A stretch of DNA of 64,000 nt from Microbacterium oleivorans. Its GTDB lineage: Bacteria > Actinomycetota > Actinomycetes > Actinomycetales > Microbacteriaceae. Of the stretch, positions 50,846-59,605 are shown in pieces (position 1 is the stretch's first letter; each line of letters begins with the position of its first letter). The notes beneath the pieces were generated by a model. It was not told the origin of the DNA. It worked only from the letters and a program-made list of their open reading frames with translations, and ran no database searches. The position numbers were made by a program, and so were the translations under genes. The stretch is taken from the NCBI RefSeq assembly GCF_001691565.1, contig NZ_MAYO01000003.1, positions 1,774,766 to 1,838,765 on the forward strand, in the 5' to 3' direction.

Positions 50846-52230
50846 GCGCGGTGGAAGGGGCAGCGTGCGCCGCTTCCCGCTGATCCGGCCGCCCGGACGC
50901 GACCGCCCGAGCGGGGCCTGGTCGGCATCCGGCGCTCGTTCACGTCGAGGCCCGTCGGAAGGATCGTGAGACGCGGGTCGCTCATCGCGCTGATGGATGC
51001 CGCGAGCCCGGCGATCGCGAGCTTCTCACCCGGGCACCGGTGCCCCGTCGCGACGTCGGCACCGCCGTGGGGGACGAAGGCGGCGATCGCCTCGTAGTCG
51101 TCGACACCGACGAAACGCGCGGGGTCGAAGGTGTCGGCGTTCTCCCACGACCGCTCGTCGGTGTCGGTCCCGAGGATGTCGAGCACGATGCGTCCGCCGG
51201 CGCGGACGATGCGACCGTCGACCTCGATGTCCTGCGTCGCGAACGCGGGAAGCATCGGGACGAACGGCGACGTGCGGCGGATCTCCTGCGCGAAGGCGGT
51301 CGCGAGCGGTCCGTCGACGAGCGAGCCGCGCTCGGCGACCTCCGCAGCTATACGCTCCCGCCACTCGGGGTGCTCGTGCAGACGCTTCGCCGCGAAGGCC
51401 GTGAACCGGGCGACGGCGATCATCGGACGGAAGCTGTTCTGCAGCTCGATACCCGCCAGACGCGCAGGCAGCAGCCGCCCCTCGCGGTCGCGGTGCCATG
51501 CCCAGGCGTTCAGCGCCGTCCCGGGCTGCGCGTCGAGGCGTCCCGCGCGCACCGCCCGGATCAGCCGCTCGGCGTGACGGTCGGACCAGCGTCGGTTCGC
51601 GAACGCGAGCAGGTACTCGGGCGAGTACGGCACCCCGAACCCGTCGACGATCTGCGCCTGCCGACGAGCCCACCGGGTCTTGGCGTCGCCGGTGCCCGGC
51701 AACCCCGCCCAGCGCATGACGGCGCGTCCGAGGGCGCCGACCGCGGCGTCGTACGCCGACTGCCCGCCCCCGGCGATCCAGGCGTCGATCTCATGACGCC
51801 ACTCACGCTCGAGATAGGGACGCAGCCGCGCAACCTGCCCGTCCTCGTACAGCGCCGAGACGAAGGTGGCCTTCCGGTGCCGATGCTCGTCGCCGTCGAG
51901 GCTGTGCACAGAGCCGTGCCCGAAAAGGGTCTCCTGGATGAACGGCGGCATGGCGCCGTGGCGTGCCACCCGCTCCTCGTCGTAGAACGCGGCCACGCCC
52001 TCGGCGCCCCTAACGAGCAGCGCGTCGGAGAACAGCAGGCGCAGAGGCGCGGACCGCGCACCCCGCGGCGCGCGCGACCAGATGCGTTCGCCGAACCGGT
52101 AGCCGCGGGTCAGGAGCGACGCCGAGTCGTCCCGCCAGGCAGGCCGCGAGACGACGCCGAGGGTCGGATCCGTGTTGCGCTCGGCGCGGGTCGAGGGGGC
52201 GGAGGTCGAGGGCTCATCGATGGTCGACAT
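50842..52230 (-). CDS. Cytochrome P450 of the CYP152 (fatty-acid peroxygenase) type
   Basis: A 462-residue heme protein. The heme cysteine is C399 in GGADVATGHRCPGE. The I-helix segment SFRPMIAVARF carries R268-P269 in place of the acid-alcohol pair, the hallmark of CYP152 enzymes (BS-beta, SP-alpha, OleT), in which the arginine binds the fatty-acid carboxylate and hydrogen peroxide drives hydroxylation or decarboxylation. ExxR is EIRR (316-319). The ATG at 52230 has GGAGG immediately adjacent, too close for a normal ribosome site. The last 20 residues appear unusual and lie at the junction with the truncated permease. Confidence 0.9.
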   Translation of the reverse strand: MSTIDEPSTSAPSTRAERNTDPTLGVVSRPAWRDDSASLLTRGYRFGERIWSRAPRGARSAPLRLLFSDALLVRGAEGVAAFYDEERVARHGAMPPFIQETLFGHGSVHSLDGDEHRHRKATFVSALYEDGQVARLRPYLEREWRHEIDAWIAGGGQSAYDAAVGALGRAVMRWAGLPGTGDAKTRWARRQAQIVDGFGVPYSPEYLLAFANRRWSDRHAERLIRAVRAGRLDAQPGTALNAWAWHRDREGRLLPARLAGIELQNSFRPMIAVARFTAFAAKRLHEHPEWRERIAAEVAERGSLVDGPLATAFAQEIRRTSPFVPMLPAFATQDIEVDGRIVRAGGRIVLDILGTDTDERSWENADTFDPARFVGVDDYEAIAAFVPHGGADVATGHRCPGEKLAIAGLAASISAMSDPRLTILPTGLDVNERRMPTRPRSGGRVRAAGSAGSGARCPFHRA

Positions 52231-52256
52231 CCTCCGACGCTCGCAGCGAGCGGAAG

Positions 52257-52291
52257 ACACGGCCAGGGGCATGCGCCCGGAGATGCCGTGT
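52257..52291. terminator. Hairpin between the P450 and a secreted-protein gene
   Basis: ACACGGC (52257-52263) and GCCGTGT (52285-52291) form a 7-bp stem enclosing a second short stem. It lies downstream of the minus gene ending at 52302 and may terminate it. Confidence 0.35.
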
Positions 52292-52301
52292 GGTACCGGC
52301 G

Positions 52302-52955
52302 TCAGTCGCAGGCCGCGCGCGCGCCTGCGTAGTAGCCGATCGCGGATGCCTCGGGCGATGCGACGCTGCGCTGAACCCCCAGGACCGACACGACCACCCG
52401 CGGCGCCCTCGGGATGAAACCGGAGCACGGCTCGTACCCATCGGCATCCTCCGCGTTCGCTTCGAGCAGGACGGTGAACGCCTGCTGTTCCCCAGCGGCG
52501 ACGGGCATGCTCTCGATCGCGAAGACCGCGGCGTCGTCGGTGTCGGCGAGCCTCGTCTGACCGTTCGGATTCACCATCGTCGGACGGACGAGAGAAACGT
52601 ACTCCTCCTGCATTCCCGGGAGGGCGACGGCCTGGGCATCGATGTCGCTCCAGCCGTCGTTGACGACGAAGAACCGGATCGCGCAGGTCATTCCGGGCTC
52701 GACACCCACGACGGACGAGTAGAACGTCTCGTCCCAGGCGAAGCCGCCGTCGCCCAGGAGATCGTCCGACGCACCCGGTGGTTCGAGCGTCACCTCGGCC
52801 CCCTCGCAGGCGACGGGACGGGCGTCGTAGACGATCCGCACCCCACCGACAGCCGACCACGCGGCGATCTGCCAGCCGGCAGTCACCACCGCGATCGCAC
52901 CGACCGCGAGCGCTGCGATCAGAATCGCCCTGCGCCGAACTCGTGCTTCCCCCAT
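52302..52955 (-). CDS. Membrane-anchored or secreted hypothetical protein
   Basis: A 217-residue protein with an N-terminal basic segment and one hydrophobic helix (about residues 9-31). The exported part has four cysteines and a beta-rich composition (VRIVYDARPVACEG, YEPCSGFIPRAP). Family not recognised. The ATG at 52955 is preceded by GCGC and no ribosome site. The gene is divergent from maltokinase, with 91 bp between the starts. Confidence 0.7.
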   Translation of the reverse strand: MGEARVRRRAILIAALAVGAIAVVTAGWQIAAWSAVGGVRIVYDARPVACEGAEVTLEPPGASDDLLGDGGFAWDETFYSSVVGVEPGMTCAIRFFVVNDGWSDIDAQAVALPGMQEEYVSLVRPTMVNPNGQTRLADTDDAAVFAIESMPVAAGEQQAFTVLLEANAEDADGYEPCSGFIPRAPRVVVSVLGVQRSVASPEASAIGYYAGARAACD

Positions 52956-53046
52956 GCGCCGATCATGGCAGGCGGATCCCCTAACCTGCGAACGAATCCC
53001 CGTCCACCCCTTCCGCGATCCCGCTTCGCCACGCCACAGTGATCGT

Positions 53047-54291
53047 GTGCGATTCGACGACGACCTCGGCGCCTGGGTGGCGCGACAGCGCTGGTACGCG
53101 GGCAAGAGTCACGATCCGCGATTCCGTATCCTCGATGCGCAGCCGGCGCCCGGCGGCGCCACGAGGTATCTCCTCATGGACGACGCCGGAGCGCTCCCCA
53201 CGCTCTACAACGTGCCCCTCGCGGAGGCCGCCGACGCGCCGGACGAGGAGGTCGTCACCACGACCGAGGACGGACATCGGCTGATCGATGCGACGCGGCA
53301 TCCCGGATTCACGGTCGGTCTCCTCGCCCAGATGGGCGTCGACACGAGCCGCGTCACCGGCTCGCGGGTGCTCACCGGCGAGCAGTCGAACACCTCGATC
53401 GTGTACGAGGTCGACGGGTCGCCCACGATCATCCTCAAGCTCTTCCGCACCCTGCACCACGGCGAGAACCCGGACGTGACCGTCCAGCGCGTCCTCAGCG
53501 ACGCGGGGTCGCCCTACGTGCCGACGTTCTACGGCAGTGCGGATGCCGAGTGGCCCGACGTCGGCCGCGACACCGGCACCGCACAGGGCACCCTCGGGTT
53601 CGCGCAGGAGTTCCTACCCGGCGTCCGCGACGGCTGGGCGATCGCGCTGGATGCCGCCAGGGAAGGACGTGACTTCACCGACGCCGCGCGTGATCTCGGG
53701 ATCGCCGTGGCCGGTGTGCACGGCGCACTCAGCGAGGCGCTGGAATCCGCCGATGCCACGCCCGACGAGGCCGCGGCCGTCGGACGCGCGTGGCGCCGGC
53801 GCCTGGCCATCGCCTCGGCCGAAGTGCCTGCCGTCGCCGACCGCCTCGCCGCGATCGATGCCGTGTACGCCGAGGCACTCGAGCGCCCGTGGCCACGACT
53901 GCAGCGGATTCACGGGGACCTTCACCTGGGACAGGTGCTCGCCGTGCCGAACGGGGGCTGGCGCATCGTCGATTTCGAGGGCGAGCCGCTCCGTCCGATG
54001 GCCGAGCGTGCGATCCCCGATCTGCCGCCGCGCGACGTGGCCGGCATGCTGCGGTCGTTCGACTATGCGGGCGCCGTGGGCGCCGGACCGGATGCCGCGG
54101 CCTGGGCGGCCTCCTGCCGCGACGCGTTCCTGTCGGCGTACGATGCCGCACCGGGCGCGATCGAGCTCGATCCGGCTCTCCTGCGGGCGCTCGTGCTCGA
54201 CAAAGCCGTCTACGAGTCGATCTACGAGGCCCGCAATCGTCCGGATTGGCTCCCCGTACCCTTGGCCGGCATCGACGCCGCGCTCGCCTGA
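53047..54291 (+). CDS. Maltokinase (Mak/Pep2)
   Basis: A 414-residue kinase that phosphorylates maltose to maltose-1-phosphate, the substrate of GlgE in alpha-glucan synthesis. The choline-kinase-like fold is visible: LTGEQSNTSIVYEV, the active-site HGDLHLGQVLAV, IVDFEGEPLRP and PRDVAGMLRSFDYA, which together are specific to maltokinase. The GTG at 53047 lies 6 nt after CACAGT, so a leaderless start is plausible; the longer frame upstream has no support. It converges on the DUF3072 and TreS-like genes. Confidence 0.9.
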   Translation: MRFDDDLGAWVARQRWYAGKSHDPRFRILDAQPAPGGATRYLLMDDAGALPTLYNVPLAEAADAPDEEVVTTTEDGHRLIDATRHPGFTVGLLAQMGVDTSRVTGSRVLTGEQSNTSIVYEVDGSPTIILKLFRTLHHGENPDVTVQRVLSDAGSPYVPTFYGSADAEWPDVGRDTGTAQGTLGFAQEFLPGVRDGWAIALDAAREGRDFTDAARDLGIAVAGVHGALSEALESADATPDEAAAVGRAWRRRLAIASAEVPAVADRLAAIDAVYAEALERPWPRLQRIHGDLHLGQVLAVPNGGWRIVDFEGEPLRPMAERAIPDLPPRDVAGMLRSFDYAGAVGAGPDAAAWAASCRDAFLSAYDAAPGAIELDPALLRALVLDKAVYESIYEARNRPDWLPVPLAGIDAALA

Positions 54292-54316
54292 CTCGGCGAA
54301 CGCGACGTCAGTCGGG

Positions 54317-54574
54317 TCAGGCGGATGCGCCGCGGCCCGTCGCCTGCTGCAGGCGATCGATGTGCTCGGAGGCCTGGGCCTTCGTGAGGTTCGCAGGGAT
54401 CTCCTCGCCCGCCTCGCGAGCGAGGGTGTCGAGGTAGCTCCGCTGGGCACCCGTCATCGGCTCGTCGCCGGTGACCCACTCCTCCGGGTCCTTCACCGCC
54501 GTGTCGCCGCTCGGGCCGCCCAGCATCTCGGGCTCGTCGATGTCGTTCTCGGGAACGTTGCTCTGATCGGTCAT
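54317..54574 (-). CDS. DUF3072 protein
   Basis: An 85-residue soluble protein with MTGAQRSYLDTLAREAGEEI and LTKAQASEHIDRLQ, the DUF3072 pattern. Function unknown. The ATG at 54574 lies 6 nt after TACCGT (54586-54581, minus), so it has its own leaderless promoter although it follows the TreS-like gene by 55 bp. Confidence 0.85.
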   Translation of the reverse strand: MTDQSNVPENDIDEPEMLGGPSGDTAVKDPEEWVTGDEPMTGAQRSYLDTLAREAGEEIPANLTKAQASEHIDRLQQATGRGASA

Positions 54575-54629
54575 GACCCGACGGTACGCAGAGTCCCCGA
54601 CATCGCGCGGGGGCTTGCGTTCCGTCTCG

Positions 54630-56918
54630 TCACTCCTCCTCGACCTGCGGCTGCAGGACGAGGAACCGCGCGCCGTAGGCGGGCAGCGACACCGAGAAGC
54701 TCTGCAGGTCGTCGACGCGTCCGATGACCGCGCCCTGAGCAGCGTCCAGGACGTCGCTCTGCGGGGTGAGGTGCTCCGAGCGCACCGTGCCCTCTATCGG
54801 CTCGGCCGAGAAGTTCAGGACGGTCACCTGGAGCGGCGCGTCGGCGTCCGGCATCCCCTCGTCGAGGCGGTGGACGAGCACGAGCATGCCCGCGTGCGCG
54901 ACCTCGGGGATGTCGACGGCCGTCGCGGTCGCGATGCCGTACTCACGTCGCAGGTCGAGGATGGCCGACAGCCTCGACGCGAACGATTCGGGATCGTCGA
55001 GCTGAGCGGGAAGCGGACCGTACAGGGCGCGGCCGCGCGGCATGCCCGAGGTCGAGCGGGTGGCGGAGGGGTCGACATCGAGCAGGTCGTGAGCACCGCG
55101 CTCGATCCAGCGGGTGTCGCCGACGCGGATGAGGTCGGCCACCTCCTCGCCGGGGAGCGTCAGCATGCCGACGAGATCCCAGCCCGAGAGGGCGAATACC
55201 CCGGGCTGCCACGCGTTGTAGGCCGAGAGGAGCAGGTGGGCATCGCGGATGGCGGGGATCTCGGACTCGGTGATGTCGTCGAGGGTCGGGATGCCGCGGG
55301 TCGCCGCGATGAGCGACGTCGTCGTGCAGGCGATGCCGTTCTGCGTGAACACGCGGTTGTAGTCACCGGCATCCACCAGCTTCTCGGTCAGCTCCGCGCG
55401 GACGACCTCGGCGAGGTCGGCGCCCGTGATGGTCTCGCCGCGGAAGCCGTACTCCTCGTCGGCGTGACGCGTGGCCCAGTGGACGAGCTCGTAGGTGAGC
55501 TCGTCGTGGTTCTGCAGGCCGTGCACGAGCTGCACCGGCGCGACCCCGAGCGCGAGCGACGAGGTGAGCGCGAGGCGCAGGAACTCCGTCTGCCCGGTGG
55601 CGAGGGCGTGGTGGTAGCCGGGGCGCCCGATGAAGTCGTACGACAGGTCGGCGCCGACGGCACCGGTGTCGCGGATGTCCTCCATCGTCAGGTTCAGCTC
55701 CTGGAAGGTGAATCCGCCGACCTTCCGGACCATGCCCGCGATGATGTGGTTCGCGGCGTGCGAGAGCGGATGCCCCTCGGACCAGGCCGGGAGCCCCTCG
55801 GCGCTCTTCTCCACGCCGAGGAAGCCGTTCGCGTCGAGGCGCAGCGCGCTCGTGCCGAGCTCGCCCAGCGAGTGCAGCGCGTCGCCGATGACGAGGCGCA
55901 TGCCCGCGAACGTCGGGTCGAGCCAGTTGATCGACGGCTGGCCCTGCTTGAAGTAGTGCAGGTACACCCAGCGACGGGTGACGCCGTCGGGTCCGATAGA
56001 GGGCGCCGTCGCACTCCAGTTCGTCTCCTTCACACCCGGCGTGTAGAAGATGACGCGCTGCAGGGCGCCGATGATGTAGCCGTGCTCGGCGAGCGTGTGC
56101 TCGGTCGCGGGGTCGAGGTTGACGCTGTCGTAACCCTCGGGCACGTCGGGCAGCAGGTGCCAGTCCTCGGGCGGGATCGCGACCATGTGGTAGATCCCGG
56201 GGTAGTCCTTGAAGCCCATCTCGGCGAGGCGGAAGTCCGCCCCCTTGCCGGTGTGGCCGGGGACGATGTCGTCGATGATGCTGCCGCCGTGCGTGTCGGC
56301 GACGTCGCACAGGGCGCGGAACTCGTCCTCCGTGCCGAAGGTCGCGTCGATGGCGGTGCTGATGCGGTCGAAGTGGCCGTCGACGCTGGGCGTCTCGCCC
56401 CAGCCCTCGATGCCGCCGGCGCGCTTGACGGGTCCGGTGTGGACCGCGGTGATGCCGATCCGCTCGAACACCGACCACAGCTCCTCGTCGCCGAGCGCCG
56501 AGAGGAAGGACTGCCCCGGTCGCGTGATGAGCGAGATCGGGTAGGCGGTGAACCACACGTCGCTGGTCGCGATGGCGCGACGCGCGTCGGGACGCGCATA
56601 GGCGTTCCGCCACATCGTCGGCTGGCCCGACAGCTGGCGGGCGAGCACGTCGGCATCCTTCAACATCGACTGCCGTACCAGCCACTCGACGTACGAGGGG
56701 TTCGTGCCGTTCGCGGTGCGCGGGTCGGTGCGGATGCGGCGGACGCTGCTTCCGCGCAGGTTGTCGCGCGGGCGGAGCCGGCGGGGACGGGCGGGGTAGC
56801 GCTGCTCGTCGTAACTGATCTCGGGCATCTCGAGGTCGCCCTCTTCGGCCGCGGCGAGCGCCGACAGATCGATGGGGCCGGTGTAGAGATCCTCGGGTCG
56901 GTCGTCCTCATGCGCCAT
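54630..56918 (-). CDS. Maltose alpha-D-glucosyltransferase / trehalose synthase-like GH13 protein
   Basis: A 762-residue GH13 enzyme that would interconvert maltose and trehalose. Visible blocks: [14 protein letters not shown] (region I, where the usual N-H is G-H), [12 protein letters not shown] (nucleophile D), [14 protein letters not shown] (acid/base E) and [11 protein letters not shown] (transition-state D). The N-terminal 70 residues are an acidic extension. The motifs differ from classical TreS (e.g. NHTS, GFRLDA), so it is a divergent subfamily and the exact reaction is uncertain. The ATG at 56918 lies 7 nt after TAGCGT (56931-56926, minus). Confidence 0.8.
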   Translation of the reverse strand: MAHEDDRPEDLYTGPIDLSALAAAEEGDLEMPEISYDEQRYPARPRRLRPRDNLRGSSVRRIRTDPRTANGTNPSYVEWLVRQSMLKDADVLARQLSGQPTMWRNAYARPDARRAIATSDVWFTAYPISLITRPGQSFLSALGDEELWSVFERIGITAVHTGPVKRAGGIEGWGETPSVDGHFDRISTAIDATFGTEDEFRALCDVADTHGGSIIDDIVPGHTGKGADFRLAEMGFKDYPGIYHMVAIPPEDWHLLPDVPEGYDSVNLDPATEHTLAEHGYIIGALQRVIFYTPGVKETNWSATAPSIGPDGVTRRWVYLHYFKQGQPSINWLDPTFAGMRLVIGDALHSLGELGTSALRLDANGFLGVEKSAEGLPAWSEGHPLSHAANHIIAGMVRKVGGFTFQELNLTMEDIRDTGAVGADLSYDFIGRPGYHHALATGQTEFLRLALTSSLALGVAPVQLVHGLQNHDELTYELVHWATRHADEEYGFRGETITGADLAEVVRAELTEKLVDAGDYNRVFTQNGIACTTTSLIAATRGIPTLDDITESEIPAIRDAHLLLSAYNAWQPGVFALSGWDLVGMLTLPGEEVADLIRVGDTRWIERGAHDLLDVDPSATRSTSGMPRGRALYGPLPAQLDDPESFASRLSAILDLRREYGIATATAVDIPEVAHAGMLVLVHRLDEGMPDADAPLQVTVLNFSAEPIEGTVRSEHLTPQSDVLDAAQGAVIGRVDDLQSFSVSLPAYGARFLVLQPQVEEE

Positions 56919-57013
56919 GGAGTCCACGCTACGAACTCGCGCGGGTCGGCCGGAAGGGGTGGTGCCCAGATTCTCGAAGCGTTATGGGGCGCCTCGTAGG
57001 AACGCCGGCGATC

Positions 57014-57074
57014 GCCGACCCGACGCGAAGTGCGGTTTGCCTCGCGGGATGGGCGCAGATCGCGTCGGGTCGGC
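57014..57074. repeat. Palindromic intergenic repeat, copy 1
   Basis: Perfect 15-bp arms GCCGACCCGACGCGA (57014-57028) and TCGCGTCGGGTCGGC (57060-57074), with inner TGCG/CGCA pairing. It aligns without gaps to copies 2 and 3 (57-bp core 57016-57072). It fills most of the gap between Pnkp and the TreS-like gene. Confidence 0.7.
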
Positions 57075-57085
57075 GTCGTCAGGTC

Positions 57086-59605
57086 CTACAGGCGCGGGTC
57101 GATCGGGTCGGACTCCAGCGCGAGCACGCCGAACACCGCCTCGTGGACGCGCCAGAGCGGCTCGCCGGCGGTGAAGCGGTGCAGTGACTCGATCCCGAGG
57201 GCGTACTCGCGCGCGGCGAGCGAGCGCTTGTGCCCGACGTTGCGGTCGCGCAGACGCGCGAGATTCGCGGGATCGGTGTAGTCCGACCCGTAGATGATCC
57301 GCAGGTATTCGCGGCCGCGCACCTTGATGCCCGGCTGCACGAGCCCCTTCTCGGTGCGCGTGAGGTTGGCGAACGGCTTCACGACCATCCCCTCCCCGCC
57401 CGCGGCGGTGAGTTCCTCCCACCAGTCGACGGCGGCGGTGACGGATGCCTCGTCCCCGAGATCGATCCGTCGTCGCCGCGTCGGCGCCACGAGGTCGGGC
57501 GCGGCTTCGACGAGCCGGTCGGCGACCCCCAGGTGCCAGCCGTGGTCGCGCACCTCGAACGTCGACTCGCCCGCCGCCAGCACCTGGAACGGCGCGACGC
57601 GCGCGGCGGACTCGTCGCCGACGTACCTGCGATAGGCCGCGCGGAACCCTCGCGCACCCTCGGCACGTGCGCGGGTGCGCGAGGCGAGGTCACTGACGTC
57701 GATCCCGGATGCCGCGGCCCGGGCGAGCACCGCAGCGGCGGCATCCGTCGCGGTCTCGGCCGCAGCGGCCACCGAGGCGTAGAGGTCACGGATGAGGTCG
57801 CCCGCCTTGAGCGACCAGGGCAGGATCTCGGCGTCGAGGAGGACCCACGACGAGCCGAGCTCGTCCCAGAGACCGGCTTGATCGATCGCCGCATCGAGAC
57901 GCGTGAGGATTCCGGCTTCACTGTCGGGCGCGAAGAAGGGGCGACCCGTCCGCGTGTGGATCGCACCTCGCCAGCCCTCGGGCGCGGAGAAACGCGCCGG
58001 ATCGCGCGCGACGAGCACGAGGGCACGCGAGCCCATGTGCTTCTCCTCGGCGATGAGATCGGTCACGCCGTTCGCGCGGTACGTCGCGAACGCCTCGTCG
58101 GGGTGCTCGAGGTAGCCCTCTCGCGCCGACGTGTTCGGCGGCGACATCGTCGGCGGCAGGTGGATGAGCCAGCGCGGGTCGGTCGCCCACCGGCTGATCG
58201 TCTCGAGCCCTCCGGCGGACTGCTCCTCCTGGATGCCGACGCGGCCGTGCAGGCTCGTCTGCACGATGATCTTGCCCTGCACATCGGCGAGGTCGAGGAC
58301 GCCGGGGGCGCGCACGGGCGCGGCGGGCGCGAGCGGACGGATCGGCTCGTACCAAACCTGCTCGGCCGGCACCGAGACGACCTCGCGCTCCGGGTAGCGC
58401 ATCGCCGAGAGCGACCCGCCGAACACGCAGCCCGTGTCGACGCACGCGGTGTTGTTCACCCATTCGACCGACGGGACCGGCGTGTGCCCGTAGAGGACGA
58501 CGGCCTTGCCGCGGTAATCCTGCGCCCACGGATGCCGCACGGGCAGGCCGTACTCGTCGGTCTCGCCGGTCGTCTCGCCGTAGAGGGCGAACGCGCGCAC
58601 ACGTCCGGACGCGCGCCCGTGGTACTGCTCCTTGAGTCCCGCGTGGGCGACGACGAGGCGCCCTTCGTCGAGGATCAGGTGCGACACGAGGTCGTGGCAG
58701 AACGCCTCGACCTGCTCGCGGAACTCCTCGCTCTCGCCCGCCAGCTGCGCCAAGGTCTCCTCGAGACCGTGCGAGATCGTGACCTTCGCGCCGCGGAGCG
58801 CGCGCACGAGCTTCGCCTCGTGGTTTCCGGGGACGGCGAGCGCGCTCCCCGAGGCGACCATCCCCATCGCGAGGCGCAGCACGCCGACGACGTCGGGCCC
58901 GCGGTCGACGAGGTCGCCGACGAAGACGACGCGACGCTGCTCGGGATGCCGCGCGTCGACCGCCCGGCCCTGCTCGTCGCGCACGAGCTCGTAGCCGAGG
59001 CGTCCGAGCAGTGTCTCGAGCTCGCTGCGGCATCCGTGCACGTCGCCGATGACGTCGAACGGGCCGTGCTCGTCCGTGCGGTCGGTGAGAAGGCGCGTGC
59101 GTTCGATGGTGGCGTCCGCGACCTCGTCGGGGGTGCGGAGCACGTGCACCTTGCGGAAGCCCTCGCGCCCGAGGTGACGGAGTCCGCGGCGCAGCTGGTC
59201 GTTCTGCCGCTTCACGACGCCCGCGGGGATGTGACGGTCGGTGCGCGCCGCGTTGCGTTCGACCGAGACCGCCTCGGGCACGTCGAAGACGATCGCGACC
59301 GGCAGCACGTCGTGCGCCTTCGCGAGTTCGACGAGCTTGCGCCTCGCCTCGGGCTGCACGCTCGTCGCGTCGACGACGGTGAGCAGGCCCGCGTCGAGAC
59401 GCTTGCCGGCGACGTACTGCAGCGCGTCGAAGGCGGCGGCGGTGACCGACTGGTCGGACTCGTCGTTGCCGACCAGTCCGCGGAAGGCGTCGCTCGAGAG
59501 CGTCTCGTACGGGCCGAAGTGCTCCCGCGCGAAGGTCGACTTACCCGATCCGGATGCCCCGACGAGGACCACGAGCGAGAGGGCGGGGATGTCGAGGACG
59601 GTCAT
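57086..59605 (-). CDS. pnkp: Polynucleotide kinase-phosphatase-ligase (bacterial Pnkp)
   Basis: An 839-residue RNA-repair enzyme with three domains: a 5'-polynucleotide kinase (P-loop GASGSGKST, residues 16-24), a calcineurin-type 2',3'-phosphatase (GDVHGC near 185, GDLVDRGPD, PGNHEAKL, VAHAG) and a C-terminal adenylyltransferase/ligase (EEKHMGSRALV, where K is the AMP-linked lysine). With Hen1 it repairs RNAs cut by ribotoxins, making the repaired site resistant by 2'-O-methylation. The ATG overlaps the Hen1 stop (ATGA) and has GGAAGGAGG upstream. Full length compared with characterised Pnkp. Confidence 0.95.
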   Translation of the reverse strand: MTVLDIPALSLVVLVGASGSGKSTFAREHFGPYETLSSDAFRGLVGNDESDQSVTAAAFDALQYVAGKRLDAGLLTVVDATSVQPEARRKLVELAKAHDVLPVAIVFDVPEAVSVERNAARTDRHIPAGVVKRQNDQLRRGLRHLGREGFRKVHVLRTPDEVADATIERTRLLTDRTDEHGPFDVIGDVHGCRSELETLLGRLGYELVRDEQGRAVDARHPEQRRVVFVGDLVDRGPDVVGVLRLAMGMVASGSALAVPGNHEAKLVRALRGAKVTISHGLEETLAQLAGESEEFREQVEAFCHDLVSHLILDEGRLVVAHAGLKEQYHGRASGRVRAFALYGETTGETDEYGLPVRHPWAQDYRGKAVVLYGHTPVPSVEWVNNTACVDTGCVFGGSLSAMRYPEREVVSVPAEQVWYEPIRPLAPAAPVRAPGVLDLADVQGKIIVQTSLHGRVGIQEEQSAGGLETISRWATDPRWLIHLPPTMSPPNTSAREGYLEHPDEAFATYRANGVTDLIAEEKHMGSRALVLVARDPARFSAPEGWRGAIHTRTGRPFFAPDSEAGILTRLDAAIDQAGLWDELGSSWVLLDAEILPWSLKAGDLIRDLYASVAAAAETATDAAAAVLARAAASGIDVSDLASRTRARAEGARGFRAAYRRYVGDESAARVAPFQVLAAGESTFEVRDHGWHLGVADRLVEAAPDLVAPTRRRRIDLGDEASVTAAVDWWEELTAAGGEGMVVKPFANLTRTEKGLVQPGIKVRGREYLRIIYGSDYTDPANLARLRDRNVGHKRSLAAREYALGIESLHRFTAGEPLWRVHEAVFGVLALESDPIDPRL

